30,760 bases of DNA from Parvularcula sp964556115 (GCA_964556115.1 CAZKVC010000021.1:1-30760); one strand, 5' to 3'; positions 7,695-15,391 are shown, counted from the first letter of the stretch. Program-made: numbers and translations. The notes: a model not told the origin generated them from the sequence alone.

Positions 7695-8105
7695 CTAGTC
7701 CGGTGCGGGGCGGACCAGGCGAACTTCGGGAAGGCCGCGCCGGCGGCTTGGTTCATTGATGAGTTCGGTTGTCAGGATCTCGACCTCAAGGCGTTCCGCC
7801 GTAGTCCAACGGACGGCACGGATGTTTTCATCTGCCCGTCCCTGGACGGAAAGAATATTGCCCGGCTCGTCGGGCAGCGTCGCACCGACCGGCAGGACAG
7901 AGAGGTGGGTGGTGTAGGGCGTCGTCGCCCCGCAATTGCGCTCGAAGAGAACCGCGTGCCGTTCGCCTTCGGGACCGACCGTCCGGTCCACTTCTTCGTT
8001 CGCGCACTGGGCAAGATCGAGAGTCAACAGATTGACGAAGACCGCGCCGAGCATGACCACCGCGAAGAAGGCAAAGACGGACAGGATGATCTTGTTGTTG
8101 TTCAT
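7695..8105 (-). CDS. Small membrane-anchored protein of unknown function
   Basis: A 136-aa protein I do not recognise. One hydrophobic helix lies near the N-terminus (about residues 6-29, IILSVFAFFAVVMLGAVFVNLL), after a short MNNNK head, so it is an anchored protein or has an uncleaved signal. The rest is soluble and beta-rich, with two cysteines in the front half (Cys34, Cys58), the latter in FERNCGATTPYTTHLSVLP, and a RWTTAERLEVEI strand. The start codon overlaps the exonuclease III stop in an ATGA arrangement, so it is translated by coupling to xth. The 91-nt gap to the helicase contains a plus-strand terminator. Gene reality is well supported by the coupling and by codon use matching its neighbours. 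Confidence 0.7.
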   Translation of the reverse strand: MNNNKIILSVFAFFAVVMLGAVFVNLLTLDLAQCANEEVDRTVGPEGERHAVLFERNCGATTPYTTHLSVLPVGATLPDEPGNILSVQGRADENIRAVRWTTAERLEVEILTTELINEPSRRRGLPEVRLVRPAPD

Positions 8106-8896
8106 TGCAGCACCGCCCAGACTGGTACGTGGTCAGAAGGTTTCGCGTCGCCTGAACCCTGCTCGGGGTCCCGGACGTCCTCGTCCACGCCTGCCTCGTC
8201 GAGCCTGTCCGCAGCTTCCGGCGTCAGGAGTATATGGTCGATCTGAAGGCCGTGGTTCTTCTTCCACGCGCCGCCCTGGTAGTCCCAGAACGTATAGAAC
8301 GGCTCTTTCAGAAGGGCATGGACCGCGCTGGTGTAGCCGAGCGCCAGCATTCGCCGCAGGGGCGCGCGCGCTTCGTCGCGGAATAGAGCATCGTTCCGCC
8401 AGCCTTCCGGATCATAGACACCGTCCGCCGCCGGAATGATGTTGTAATCGCCAAGAACGCCGAAGGCTTCTTCTCCATCCAGACGCGTTTTCATATGAGC
8501 GATCAGGGCCTCCATGAAACGCAGCTTGTAGTCCCATTTCGGCCCCGGCGCGGGGTTGCCATTGGGCATGTAGAGCCCGCCGATACGAAAGGGTTCGTCG
8601 CCGCCGGGCAGGATCAGCCCTTCGATGTAGCGGGCCTGATCGTCCTTGAGCCCCGGCACGCCGCGCAGCACGTTCTCGACCGGATGCTTGGAAAGGAGGG
8701 CAACGCCGTTATAGGTCTTCTGTCCGTGCACGAAAACGTTGTAACCCCGCTCCTCGAACGGCGCTGCGGGGAAGGCGTCATCGACGCATTTGATTTCCTG
8801 CAGCACACAGACATCGGGCTGCGCCGCGTCGAACCAGTCGAGAATGCGCGGCTTTCGTGCTTTGATCGAATTGACGTTCCAGCTTGCGATCTTCAT
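8102..8896 (-). CDS. xth: Exodeoxyribonuclease III (AP endonuclease)
   Basis: A 264-aa Mg-dependent exo/endonuclease of the EEP fold, which cuts at abasic sites in base-excision repair and degrades 3' ends. The catalytic set is visible: Asn7 in SWNVNSI, Glu34 in LQEIKC, Tyr109 in GLYMPNGNP, Asp150/Asn152 in GDYNIIP, an Asp in LQIDHILLT, and Asp255-His256 in SDHVPVW. The length is standard. The start ATG at 8896 lies just 3 nt after the MAPEG gene's stop, and the next gene overlaps its stop by 4 nt, so three genes are closely packed. Proximity to erpA is common in alphaproteobacteria; the MAPEG gene sits between them here. Confidence 0.95.
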   Translation of the reverse strand: MKIASWNVNSIKARKPRILDWFDAAQPDVCVLQEIKCVDDAFPAAPFEERGYNVFVHGQKTYNGVALLSKHPVENVLRGVPGLKDDQARYIEGLILPGGDEPFRIGGLYMPNGNPAPGPKWDYKLRFMEALIAHMKTRLDGEEAFGVLGDYNIIPAADGVYDPEGWRNDALFRDEARAPLRRMLALGYTSAVHALLKEPFYTFWDYQGGAWKKNHGLQIDHILLTPEAADRLDEAGVDEDVRDPEQGSGDAKPSDHVPVWAVLQ

Positions 8897-8899
8897 CCG

Positions 8900-9316
8900 T
8901 CAGGACGCCAGGAGCTTGCCGTAAAGCTGGAACCACATCACCACCAGGGTGATGAAGCTCAGCAGGAAGGCGAAGAAGCGCAAGAGGACGATGTTGACCG
9001 TCACATGGATCAGCGCGTGGATGATCCGCAGGATGACGAACGTCCATGCGAGGGTGACGAACCCGTCCGAGATCGGCCCCGTCTGGATGGCGAGAAGAAC
9101 GGCCACATAGAAGAGGACCGGCAGCTCGAACTGGTTTTGAAGGTTGTCCGCAAAGAGCTTCGAGCGGGGGGAGAACATGTCCTTGCGCCCTGTCTTCGCT
9201 TCCGCCGCCAGTTTCCTGTCGCGCAAGGTCGGGATGACACGGAAACCGGCGAGCCCCACCGTGACCAGCAAAGTGAGGGTGACCTGCAGGAACAGGGGCG
9301 GAAGAATGGCGGACAT
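8900..9316 (-). CDS. MAPEG family integral membrane protein
   Basis: A 138-aa protein with four predicted membrane segments (about 3-25, 64-82, 84-106 and 110-133). The family signature lies in the middle: DNLQNQFELPVLFYV, followed by VILRIIHALIHVTVNIVLLRF. MAPEG proteins include microsomal glutathione transferases and eicosanoid enzymes. The bacterial members have mostly unknown substrates, so glutathione-dependent chemistry is only a possibility. The gene lies 63 nt after erpA and 3 nt before xth on the minus strand. Confidence 0.88.
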   Translation of the reverse strand: MSAILPPLFLQVTLTLLVTVGLAGFRVIPTLRDRKLAAEAKTGRKDMFSPRSKLFADNLQNQFELPVLFYVAVLLAIQTGPISDGFVTLAWTFVILRIIHALIHVTVNIVLLRFFAFLLSFITLVVMWFQLYGKLLAS

Positions 9317-9379
9317 GGAACCTCGCGTGAATCGCTTGCTTGCGGAGGCTTACAGGATGTCCGCCATGCCCTGAAGGCG

Positions 9380-9724
9380 TCAGATGCTGAAAGAGGTTCC
9401 GCAGCCGCAGCCGGTCTTGGCGATGGGGTTGTCGATCTTGAACGCCGCGGCGATCAACTCATCGGCGAAGTCGATGACCGCGCCGGGCATGTAGCGCTGG
9501 CTCACCTCGTCGATGGCGATCTTGGCGCCGTCCCGTTCGAGAAACAGGTCGCCATCCTCGGCATCCTTGGTGATCTCGAAGCTGTATTGAAAGCCCGAGC
9601 ACCCGCCGCCGAGCACCGCGACGCGCAGAAACGCGCCATCTGCCTCTCCGGCCAGGATTTCAGCCACACGGCTTGCCGCGCGGTCGGTCATCGTGATCGG
9701 TTGGATATCAGTCGAAGCGTCCAT
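9380..9724 (-). CDS. erpA: Iron-sulfur cluster insertion protein ErpA (A-type carrier)
   Basis: A 114-aa A-type carrier that binds an Fe-S cluster and hands it to target apoproteins. The three cluster ligands are present: Cys42 in GGGCSGFQY, and Cys106 and Cys108 in GCGCGTSFSI at the C-terminus. I prefer the ATG at 9724, which follows AGGTGAC; an in-frame GTG at 9730 would add two residues but has no ribosome-binding site. In many alphaproteobacteria erpA lies back to back with dgt. Here the divergent neighbour is instead the chemoreceptor gene, and dgt is about 11.9 kb away. The promoter must lie within the 134-bp region shared with that gene. Confidence 0.93.
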   Translation of the reverse strand: MDASTDIQPITMTDRAASRVAEILAGEADGAFLRVAVLGGGCSGFQYSFEITKDAEDGDLFLERDGAKIAIDEVSQRYMPGAVIDFADELIAAAFKIDNPIAKTGCGCGTSFSI

Positions 9725-9858
9725 AGTCACCTAGGTAGGGGACACGGCGAAAGCTGCAAGTGGCTCTGAAAGCCGCGGAATAATTGCAATTGCCCGTATC
9801 CGGCAACCCGACCTTATCCAATTTCATCCATGAACGCCAGCAGGGCTGGAGAGATGAA

Positions 9859-12800
9859 ATGAAAGACCAGAAGCAGAGCCAAGCGCTGCACCTCGTCGCG
9901 ATCGCATGCGCCATGGGAGCTGCAGTGGCTTCGATTGCCGCCGCAGCAGGGGGATTTGTCGCAGGGCCGTGGATAGCCGCTTGCCTGACCATCGGCGCGG
10001 TTGGGATCGGCGTTGTCGCCATGACGGAGGCGCAGGGAACTGCGAAGAAGCTGAGCGCGGCCATCGCAGCGCAACAGGACGCCGAAGCCAAGGCCGCCGA
10101 TGCCTTGGAAACCGCAGAGGCGAGAGGTGGCGCTCTGGCTGAAGCGGAGAGCAGACAACAGGCCCTCGAAGGCGAAATGGCATCGCTGACCGACGACAAA
10201 GCGACAGCCGAGGAAGGCCGGGCAGCGGCTCACGCCCGCGCGGAGGCTTCGGATGCCGCGTTCGCCGCCAGCCCCGCGGCCATGGTCCGGCTCGACCGCG
10301 AAGGCGCGATCGTTGCCACCAACGTGGCTTTCGACCGTTTCTACCGGGAGCACCGTTCCGAAATGGCCGTTCGCTGGCCGTCCTTTGCAGAGGGAGAGCG
10401 CGCGCTCGATACGGAAATCGCCTCCAAGACCGATGCCGAACCCTGCCTGATCGAAACTGGCGAGCTGAAGGTTATCCTCACGATCAGCCGTATGGGCGAC
10501 GATCTGGGCTACCTCGCCACTTTCGCCGAAGCGAAGGCCGAGGAGAGCGGCCGCGACATCCTCGAGGCGTTCGACCGTACCCAAGCGCTGATCGAGTTCG
10601 ACCTCGACGGCAATATCGTCGAAGCCAACGAGAACTTCCTGAAGGTCGTCGGCTACCGCAGCGACGAAATCGTGGGTCGTCACCATCGAATGTTCGTGCC
10701 CGACGAGATCAGCTCGTCAGACGACTACCGCCGTTTCTGGCAGGCCCTTCGTGCCGGCGAAGCGCAAGATGGCGTCTATAAGCGCGAGGGCCGCGACGGC
10801 CGGGTGGTCTACCTTCAAGCCACCTATATTCCGGTCAAGGACAACAATGGCGACGTGACCAAGGTGGTCAAGATCGCCTCCGACGTCACCGATGCCATCC
10901 GTGAGCGTCAGGACGCCAGGGCCGTGATGGCCGCAGTTGACCGCACGCAGGCGCGAATCGAGTTCGAACTCGATGGCAGCATCCTCGACGTCAACGAGGC
11001 CTTCCTCGCCACCGTCGGCTACAGCCGGGATGAGGTGATCGGCAAACATCACTCCATGTTCCTCGATCCGAAGGAAGCGGCTTCGGCGGCCTACCGTACG
11101 TTCTGGGACAAGCTCGCACGCGGCGAGATGGATCAGGGCCGCTACAAACGCTTCGGCAAGGATGGCCGCGACATCCACATCCAGGCTGCCTATAATCCCG
11201 TCTTTGACAATGAAGGGAATACGGTTCGCGTCATCAAGTTCGCCACCGACATCACGGCTGAGCGGGCACGGGAGGAAGAAGCGATGTTCAAGGCTTCCGC
11301 CTTCGAACAGTCTTCGATCCCGATGATGATGATCGACCGGGACCGGACGATCTCCTACATGAACGAAGCGCTGATGCAGTTCTTCGAAGACAATACCGAG
11401 CTGTTTGCCGATCTCTATCCGGGCTTTGCCGCGAGCAAGCTGGTGGGCACATCCATCGACCGGTTCCACAAGAACCCCGGCCACCAGAAGCGTATTCTCG
11501 ACGATCCGGCCAACCTTCCGCACAAGGCTGACATCTCGATCGGAAATCTGAAGATCAACCTCGCGATGGGCGCGGTCTACGATGCCAAGGGCGAATTCGT
11601 GGGCAGTACCCTCGAATGGACCGACGTGACCGAGCAGCGGGTTCATGCCGCCATGATCGAGGCCTTCGACCGCAATCAGGCTCTGGTCGAGTTCGACCTC
11701 AACGGCAACATCCTGAAAGCCAATGCGAATCTCTGTGAGACGATGGGCTACAGGCAAGAGGAACTCGTCGGCGAGCATCACCGTATGTTCCTGCCAAAAG
11801 GCGCACAACTCGAAGACGAATACCGTCAGTTCTGGGACGACCTCCGTGCGGGCAAGCCGCAGAACGGGCAGTTCGAGCGGATCGGCAAGAACGGAAACCC
11901 GGTCTTCCTACAGGCATCCTATACGCCGATCACGGATCAGCAGGGTCGGGTCTACAAGATCGTCAAGACCGCGATGGACGTGACTGCCGCCGAGCAGGCC
12001 GCACAGGCCAACCAGGAAGAACGCCAGCGCCAGATCGACGAGCAGCGCAACGTCGTTGGGCGTCTTGCCGAAGGGCTTGCCAGGCTTTCCGAAGGCGACT
12101 TCACCTTCCAGTTCGAAGACCATTTCCCCGAGGACTATCAACAGCTTCGCTACGACTTCAACGAAGCGGTCGCCAAGCTCCGCAAGTCGGACGAGCTGCG
12201 CGTGAAGGCTGCGGAAGAACAGGCGACGGTCGTCGAACGCCTCGCCGCTGCTCTTGAAGCAGTCTCGGAAGGTGTGCTGACCGAAGAGATCAAGGAAAAC
12301 TTCCCCGGCGAATACGAAAAGCTGCGGCACGACTTCAACCGCGCCATTGCCAACCTGCGTGACGTCATGGGATCGATCGCGGGCACCGCCAAGACCATCC
12401 GGACCGGTGCCGGAGAGATCAGTCAGGCAGCGGACGACCTCTCCAAGCGGACCGAGAACCAGGCCGCGACCCTCGAGGAAACCGCGGCCGCGCTCGACCA
12501 GATCACGGCAACCGTCCGTCAGACTGCCGAAGGTGCGAGCGAGGTCAACCAGGTGGCTTCGGACACCCGCAACGAGGCGCACGACTCAGGCGAGGTGGTC
12601 AAGGCGGCTGTCGATGCCATGGGCGAGATCGAGAAATCTTCGAGCCAGATCAGCCAGATCATCAGCGTCATCGACGACATCGCCTTCCAGACGAACCTTC
12701 TCGCGCTCAACGCCGGCGTCGAGGCGGCGCGGGCGGGGGACGCGGGACGCGGCTTCGCCGTCGTCGCGCAGGAGGTGCGCGCACTCGCCCAGCGCTCTTC

Positions 12801-13326
12801 GGACGCTGCGAAGGAAATCAAGGACCTCATATCGACCTCGACGGAACAGGTCAGCCGCGGTGTGGATCTCGTCGGTAAGGCCGGCGGCGCACTCAGCGAG
12901 ATCGTTAGCCGTGTGGAGAATGTCAGCGCACTGGTCTCGGAGATCGCTGCATCAGCACAGGAACAATCCGTCAGCCTCGCTGAGGTGAATGCGGCCATGA
13001 ACCGAATGGATCAGGTCACACAGCAGAACGCGGCGATGGTGGAGGAATCGACGGCAGCAAGCCATTCGCTCGCCCAGGCTTCGTCGATGCTGATCGAGCG
13101 CGTGGCTCATCTCAGGACAGGCGGGTCCGATCTGTCGCGTTCCTCCGCTAGCCAACCGGACCGCGTCACGATCCGGCCCGGGACGAAATCAGGCGAAAAC
13201 GAAGCTTCTTCGGGTAAGGAACCGCCCGTACGCCAGCAGCGCGAAGCAGCCCAGGCCTTCTTCGCCGGTGTCGGCGGAACGGCGGAAAAGATCGAAGACG
13301 CAGACGATAATTGGGAAGAGTTTTAA
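9859..13326 (+). CDS. Methyl-accepting chemotaxis protein with five PAS domains, one Aer2-like
   Basis: A 1155-aa chemoreceptor. Two adjacent membrane helices (about 11-34 and 36-55) leave almost no periplasmic loop, so sensing is cytoplasmic. Then come a coiled coil (60-130), a weak PAS (about 131-224), PAS2 (232-345), PAS3 (354-467), PAS4 (474-591), PAS5 (597-710), two HAMP units (about 730-775 and 790-835) and the signalling domain (about 850-1085) with its tip at IAFQTNLLALNAGVEAARAG. PAS4 carries FHKNPGHQ with His537 and Trp587 in EWTD, the Aer2 heme and O2 positions. Possible methylation pairs are EE in ATLEETAAAL and in AMVEESTAA. The chain ends in NWEEF (1151-1155), a CheR/CheB tether. 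The ATG at 9859 follows GGAGAG; the frame is open upstream only from a TTG at 9784. Confidence 0.93.
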   Translation: MKDQKQSQALHLVAIACAMGAAVASIAAAAGGFVAGPWIAACLTIGAVGIGVVAMTEAQGTAKKLSAAIAAQQDAEAKAADALETAEARGGALAEAESRQQALEGEMASLTDDKATAEEGRAAAHARAEASDAAFAASPAAMVRLDREGAIVATNVAFDRFYREHRSEMAVRWPSFAEGERALDTEIASKTDAEPCLIETGELKVILTISRMGDDLGYLATFAEAKAEESGRDILEAFDRTQALIEFDLDGNIVEANENFLKVVGYRSDEIVGRHHRMFVPDEISSSDDYRRFWQALRAGEAQDGVYKREGRDGRVVYLQATYIPVKDNNGDVTKVVKIASDVTDAIRERQDARAVMAAVDRTQARIEFELDGSILDVNEAFLATVGYSRDEVIGKHHSMFLDPKEAASAAYRTFWDKLARGEMDQGRYKRFGKDGRDIHIQAAYNPVFDNEGNTVRVIKFATDITAERAREEEAMFKASAFEQSSIPMMMIDRDRTISYMNEALMQFFEDNTELFADLYPGFAASKLVGTSIDRFHKNPGHQKRILDDPANLPHKADISIGNLKINLAMGAVYDAKGEFVGSTLEWTDVTEQRVHAAMIEAFDRNQALVEFDLNGNILKANANLCETMGYRQEELVGEHHRMFLPKGAQLEDEYRQFWDDLRAGKPQNGQFERIGKNGNPVFLQASYTPITDQQGRVYKIVKTAMDVTAAEQAAQANQEERQRQIDEQRNVVGRLAEGLARLSEGDFTFQFEDHFPEDYQQLRYDFNEAVAKLRKSDELRVKAAEEQATVVERLAAALEAVSEGVLTEEIKENFPGEYEKLRHDFNRAIANLRDVMGSIAGTAKTIRTGAGEISQAADDLSKRTENQAATLEETAAALDQITATVRQTAEGASEVNQVASDTRNEAHDSGEVVKAAVDAMGEIEKSSSQISQIISVIDDIAFQTNLLALNAGVEAARAGDAGRGFAVVAQEVRALAQRSSDAAKEIKDLISTSTEQVSRGVDLVGKAGGALSEIVSRVENVSALVSEIAASAQEQSVSLAEVNAAMNRMDQVTQQNAAMVEESTAASHSLAQASSMLIERVAHLRTGGSDLSRSSASQPDRVTIRPGTKSGENEASSGKEPPVRQQREAAQAFFAGVGGTAEKIEDADDNWEEF
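10552..11988 (+). repeat. Near-repeated PAS units inside the chemoreceptor
   Basis: Three PAS units at 10552-10893, 10918-11259 and 11647-11988 share the same 114-residue plan: a start such as AFDRTQALIEFDLDGNI, a GY-[RS]-x-[DE]-E-[IVL]-[VI]-G-x-HH-x-MF helix, a FW...LRAG turn, a G-K-[DN]-G hairpin, a YxPxxDxxG strand and a closing DVT. They look like tandem duplications of a BdlA/Aer-type PAS. The unit between the second and third (11278-11631) belongs to a different PAS type. Confidence 0.85.
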
Positions 13327-13330
13327 CCCC

Positions 13331-13391
13331 TTCAGTGAAAACTGAAATCTGGATAGGCCCGACGGGACGCTCCTGTCGGGCCTAGCCTTTT
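13331..13391 (+). terminator. Hairpins after the chemoreceptor gene
   Basis: A perfect 10-bp stem of TAGGCCCGAC (13354-13363) and GTCGGGCCTA (13375-13384) with an 11-nt loop is followed by GCCTTTT. Just before it lies a 6-bp hairpin, TTCAGT-GAAA-ACTGAA (13331-13346), closed by a GNRA tetraloop. Together they probably end or process the receptor mRNA, separating it from cheB, which starts 94 nt after the receptor stop. Confidence 0.7.
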
Positions 13392-13420
13392 GGGAAGGGT
13401 GTGGGGAGTAGAGCGCCGCG

Positions 13421-14467
13421 ATGAGTAAGCCTCCGAACCGTCCGATCAGGGTTTTGATCATCGACGACAGCGCAACGATGCGTGGTCTGATGGCTCATGC
13501 CTTGGGCAAGGACCCCGATATCGAAGTTGTGGGCTATGCGGGCGACGCTTACGGCGCGCGCGAGGCTATCAAGACCCTCGACCCCGATTGCGTCACCCTC
13601 GACATCGAGATGCCTCGCATGGATGGGCTGACCTTCCTCGAGAAACTGATGCGCCTACGGCCGGTTCCGGTGGTGGTCGTGACCTCAAAAACAGAGTCTG
13701 CGGACGAAATCGAAGGCGCGGCCCTGCAGCTCGGCGCCGCGCATTGCCTTTTCAAGCCGGCAGGCGCCACGGGTGCGAGCCTCTTCGAGGCGCTTCCCCA
13801 GAAGGTCAAGGAAGCGGTCGAACAGGGCACGGATCAGGCTCCCGAAGCCCGCGACGAGCAGGAAGACGGCGGCTTCGACCCGAAGAAGGTCATCCTCCTC
13901 GGTGCGTCCACCGGCGGTGTCGACGCGCTTATCTCGGTCCTGCGCGTCTTCCCGAAGGTTTGTCCACCGACCATGATCGTGCAGCACATGCCGAAGAAGT
14001 TCATTCCCCTCTTCGCGCAGCGCCTCAACACGGTCTGCGCGCCGCGCGTTGCCATCGCGCAAAGCGGCAGCAAGCTCGAGCCGGGCCGGGTGGTGATCTG
14101 CCCGGCGGGCGAGCATATGCGCCTCAGTCGCAAGGATCCCTCGATCTATCTTCTCGAGGACCGTCCGCCCGTGAACGGCTTCAAGCCTTCAGTGGACATC
14201 CTCTTCCATTCCGGCGCCGATGTCCTCGGCAAGCATACCGTGGCCGGACTTCTCACCGGTATGGGCCGCGACGGTGCGAAGGGCCTTCTCGCCGTGCGCG
14301 AGGCAGGCGGCGCGACCGTCGCGCAGGACGAAAAGACCAGCGTTGTCTGGGGTATGCCCCGGGTCGCCTATGAGATGGGAGCGGTCGACAGGCCACTTCC
14401 GCTCGACCAGATCGCCGAAGCGCTGCTCGATCCCTGCCGGAGCGTGAGTGTTCGGAAAGCGTCATGA
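13421..14467 (+). CDS. cheB: Chemotaxis response regulator protein-glutamate methylesterase
   Basis: A 348-aa CheB that removes methyl groups from, and deamidates, chemoreceptor glutamates and glutamines when phosphorylated by CheA. The receiver domain (about 9-125) has the acidic pair Asp15-Asp16, the phosphoacceptor Asp61 in TLDIEMPRMDG and Lys112 in FKP. The methylesterase domain (about 155-340) has the triad Ser163 in GASTGG, His189 in VQHMP and Asp284 in GMGRDGA. The length is normal. The linker (about 130-153) is acidic. A GGGGAG lies about 12 nt upstream of the ATG, which is rather far. The stop overlaps the cheD start (ATGA), so the two adaptation enzymes are made together. Confidence 0.95.
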   Translation: MSKPPNRPIRVLIIDDSATMRGLMAHALGKDPDIEVVGYAGDAYGAREAIKTLDPDCVTLDIEMPRMDGLTFLEKLMRLRPVPVVVVTSKTESADEIEGAALQLGAAHCLFKPAGATGASLFEALPQKVKEAVEQGTDQAPEARDEQEDGGFDPKKVILLGASTGGVDALISVLRVFPKVCPPTMIVQHMPKKFIPLFAQRLNTVCAPRVAIAQSGSKLEPGRVVICPAGEHMRLSRKDPSIYLLEDRPPVNGFKPSVDILFHSGADVLGKHTVAGLLTGMGRDGAKGLLAVREAGGATVAQDEKTSVVWGMPRVAYEMGAVDRPLPLDQIAEALLDPCRSVSVRKAS

Positions 14468-14973
14468 ACCCGGCGCTCGAGCCCGGCTTCGCGCCGGCGC
14501 GAAGTCCGACCCTCATCGGGGTGGGCGGCGTAGCCTGGACGGGTGATCCGAGGACGGTCTATTCGACGCTGCTGGGAAGCTGCATCGCTGTCTGCTTCTT
14601 CGACCCGGTGGCGGAGCGTGGCGGCATGAACCACTTCCTCCTTGCCGAAGCCCCGTCGCCGCAGAGCGCTGATACGCGCTATGGCGAAGTGTCCCTGCGG
14701 GTGCTCGTCGACACGCTCTGCATGGCGGGCTGCCGGCGGGAGCGTTTGCGCGCGGTGGTTGCCGGCGGCGCGGACCTTCTGAGCAACATGAAGCCTATCG
14801 GTACCGAGAACAGCGAATTCGCCCTGGCATGGCTGCGTCGCGAAGGGATCACGATTTCGGACAAGAACTATGGGGGCACGAAAGCGCGTCGTGTGCGCTT
14901 CGTTCCGACCACGGGTCAATGCCAGATAACCCAGGTCGACAACGAAATGATGCAACCCTCTCCTCGCAGTTAA
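14464..14973 (+). CDS. cheD: Chemoreceptor glutamine deamidase
   Basis: A 169-aa CheD that deamidates receptor glutamines to glutamates and in some bacteria binds CheC or phospho-CheY. The catalytic Cys40 is in LGSCIAVCFFDP and His57 in GGMNHFLLAE, both in standard context, followed by the RYGEVSLRVLVD helix and the VAGGADLL strand. The start overlaps the cheB stop by 4 nt. The C-terminus is slightly extended beyond QITQVDNE. No CheC is encoded in the window, so deamidation is the likelier role. A 97-bp gap with a possible promoter separates it from the STAS-cheY-cheA set. Confidence 0.93.
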   Translation: MNPALEPGFAPARSPTLIGVGGVAWTGDPRTVYSTLLGSCIAVCFFDPVAERGGMNHFLLAEAPSPQSADTRYGEVSLRVLVDTLCMAGCRRERLRAVVAGGADLLSNMKPIGTENSEFALAWLRREGITISDKNYGGTKARRVRFVPTTGQCQITQVDNEMMQPSPRS

Positions 14974-14984
14974 AAACAAAGTAA
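14970..14984 (+). promoter_or_regulatory. Possible CtrA-type site upstream of the STAS-cheY-cheA operon
   Basis: TTAA at 14970-14973, seven bases, then GTAA at 14981-14984 matches the CtrA recognition pattern TTAA-N7-TTAA with one mismatch. It lies across the cheD stop, about 87 bp before the STAS gene. CtrA controls motility and chemotaxis genes in many alphaproteobacteria. A single near-match of this kind can occur by chance. Confidence 0.25.
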
Positions 14985-15070
14985 CGGCGCTGCGCTAGTC
15001 ATGCCGAAGAGAGCGCGTCGCAGCGAATGGTTTCGCTTCGGTCGTCAGGGTTGAAGGGCAAGAGACGGGC

Positions 15071-15391
15071 ATGACTTCGGACGACATCGAAGGCGGTTAC
15101 TGCCAGATCACGCTCGATGCGAAGCTCGCATCGAAGGCAGCCCCTGACCTTCATTCACAGATCAAGGAACACCGTCAGGACACGATCGTTCTCGATGCTT
15201 CGAAAGTCGAGCAGATCGGCGTTCTGGCCATGCAGATCATCACCTCCGCCGCACAGACCTGGCGGAGTGAGAATAGAGGTTTCGAGGTTGTTGATCCTTC
15301 GCCGGCGTTTTGCACGGCGGCCCGGGAACTCGGCCTCGATCTGGCACTTCTGGGTGCCGAAGGCGATGAGGAGACAGTCGATGCCGCTTAA
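15071..15391 (+). CDS. STAS-domain protein of the chemotaxis operon
   Basis: A 106-aa single STAS domain (SpoIIAA/anti-anti-sigma fold): an N-terminal strand CQITLDAKL, a helix through APDLHSQI, the strand DTIVLDASKVEQIG, the helix VLAMQIITSAAQTW and the strand GFEVVDPS. In classical antagonists the loop after the central strand reads D-S-S-G with a phosphorylated Ser. Here the matching stretch is IGVLAMQ, with no Ser or Thr, so the usual phosphoswitch is missing. Such proteins often precede cheY-cheA in alphaproteobacteria, with no settled role. The 3' end overlaps the cheY start by 11 nt, pointing to translational coupling. Confidence 0.85.
   Translation: MTSDDIEGGYCQITLDAKLASKAAPDLHSQIKEHRQDTIVLDASKVEQIGVLAMQIITSAAQTWRSENRGFEVVDPSPAFCTAARELGLDLALLGAEGDEETVDAA

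Noticed and set aside
8495..9769. A 424-codon plus-strand frame across xth, MAPEG and erpA
   Set aside because: It covers three recognisable minus-strand genes and their gaps, and its product is a low-complexity charged sequence.
10717..11808. A 363-codon minus-strand frame inside the chemoreceptor
   Set aside because: It is opposite the PAS repeats, whose motifs are clear on the plus strand; its own repeats only mirror them.
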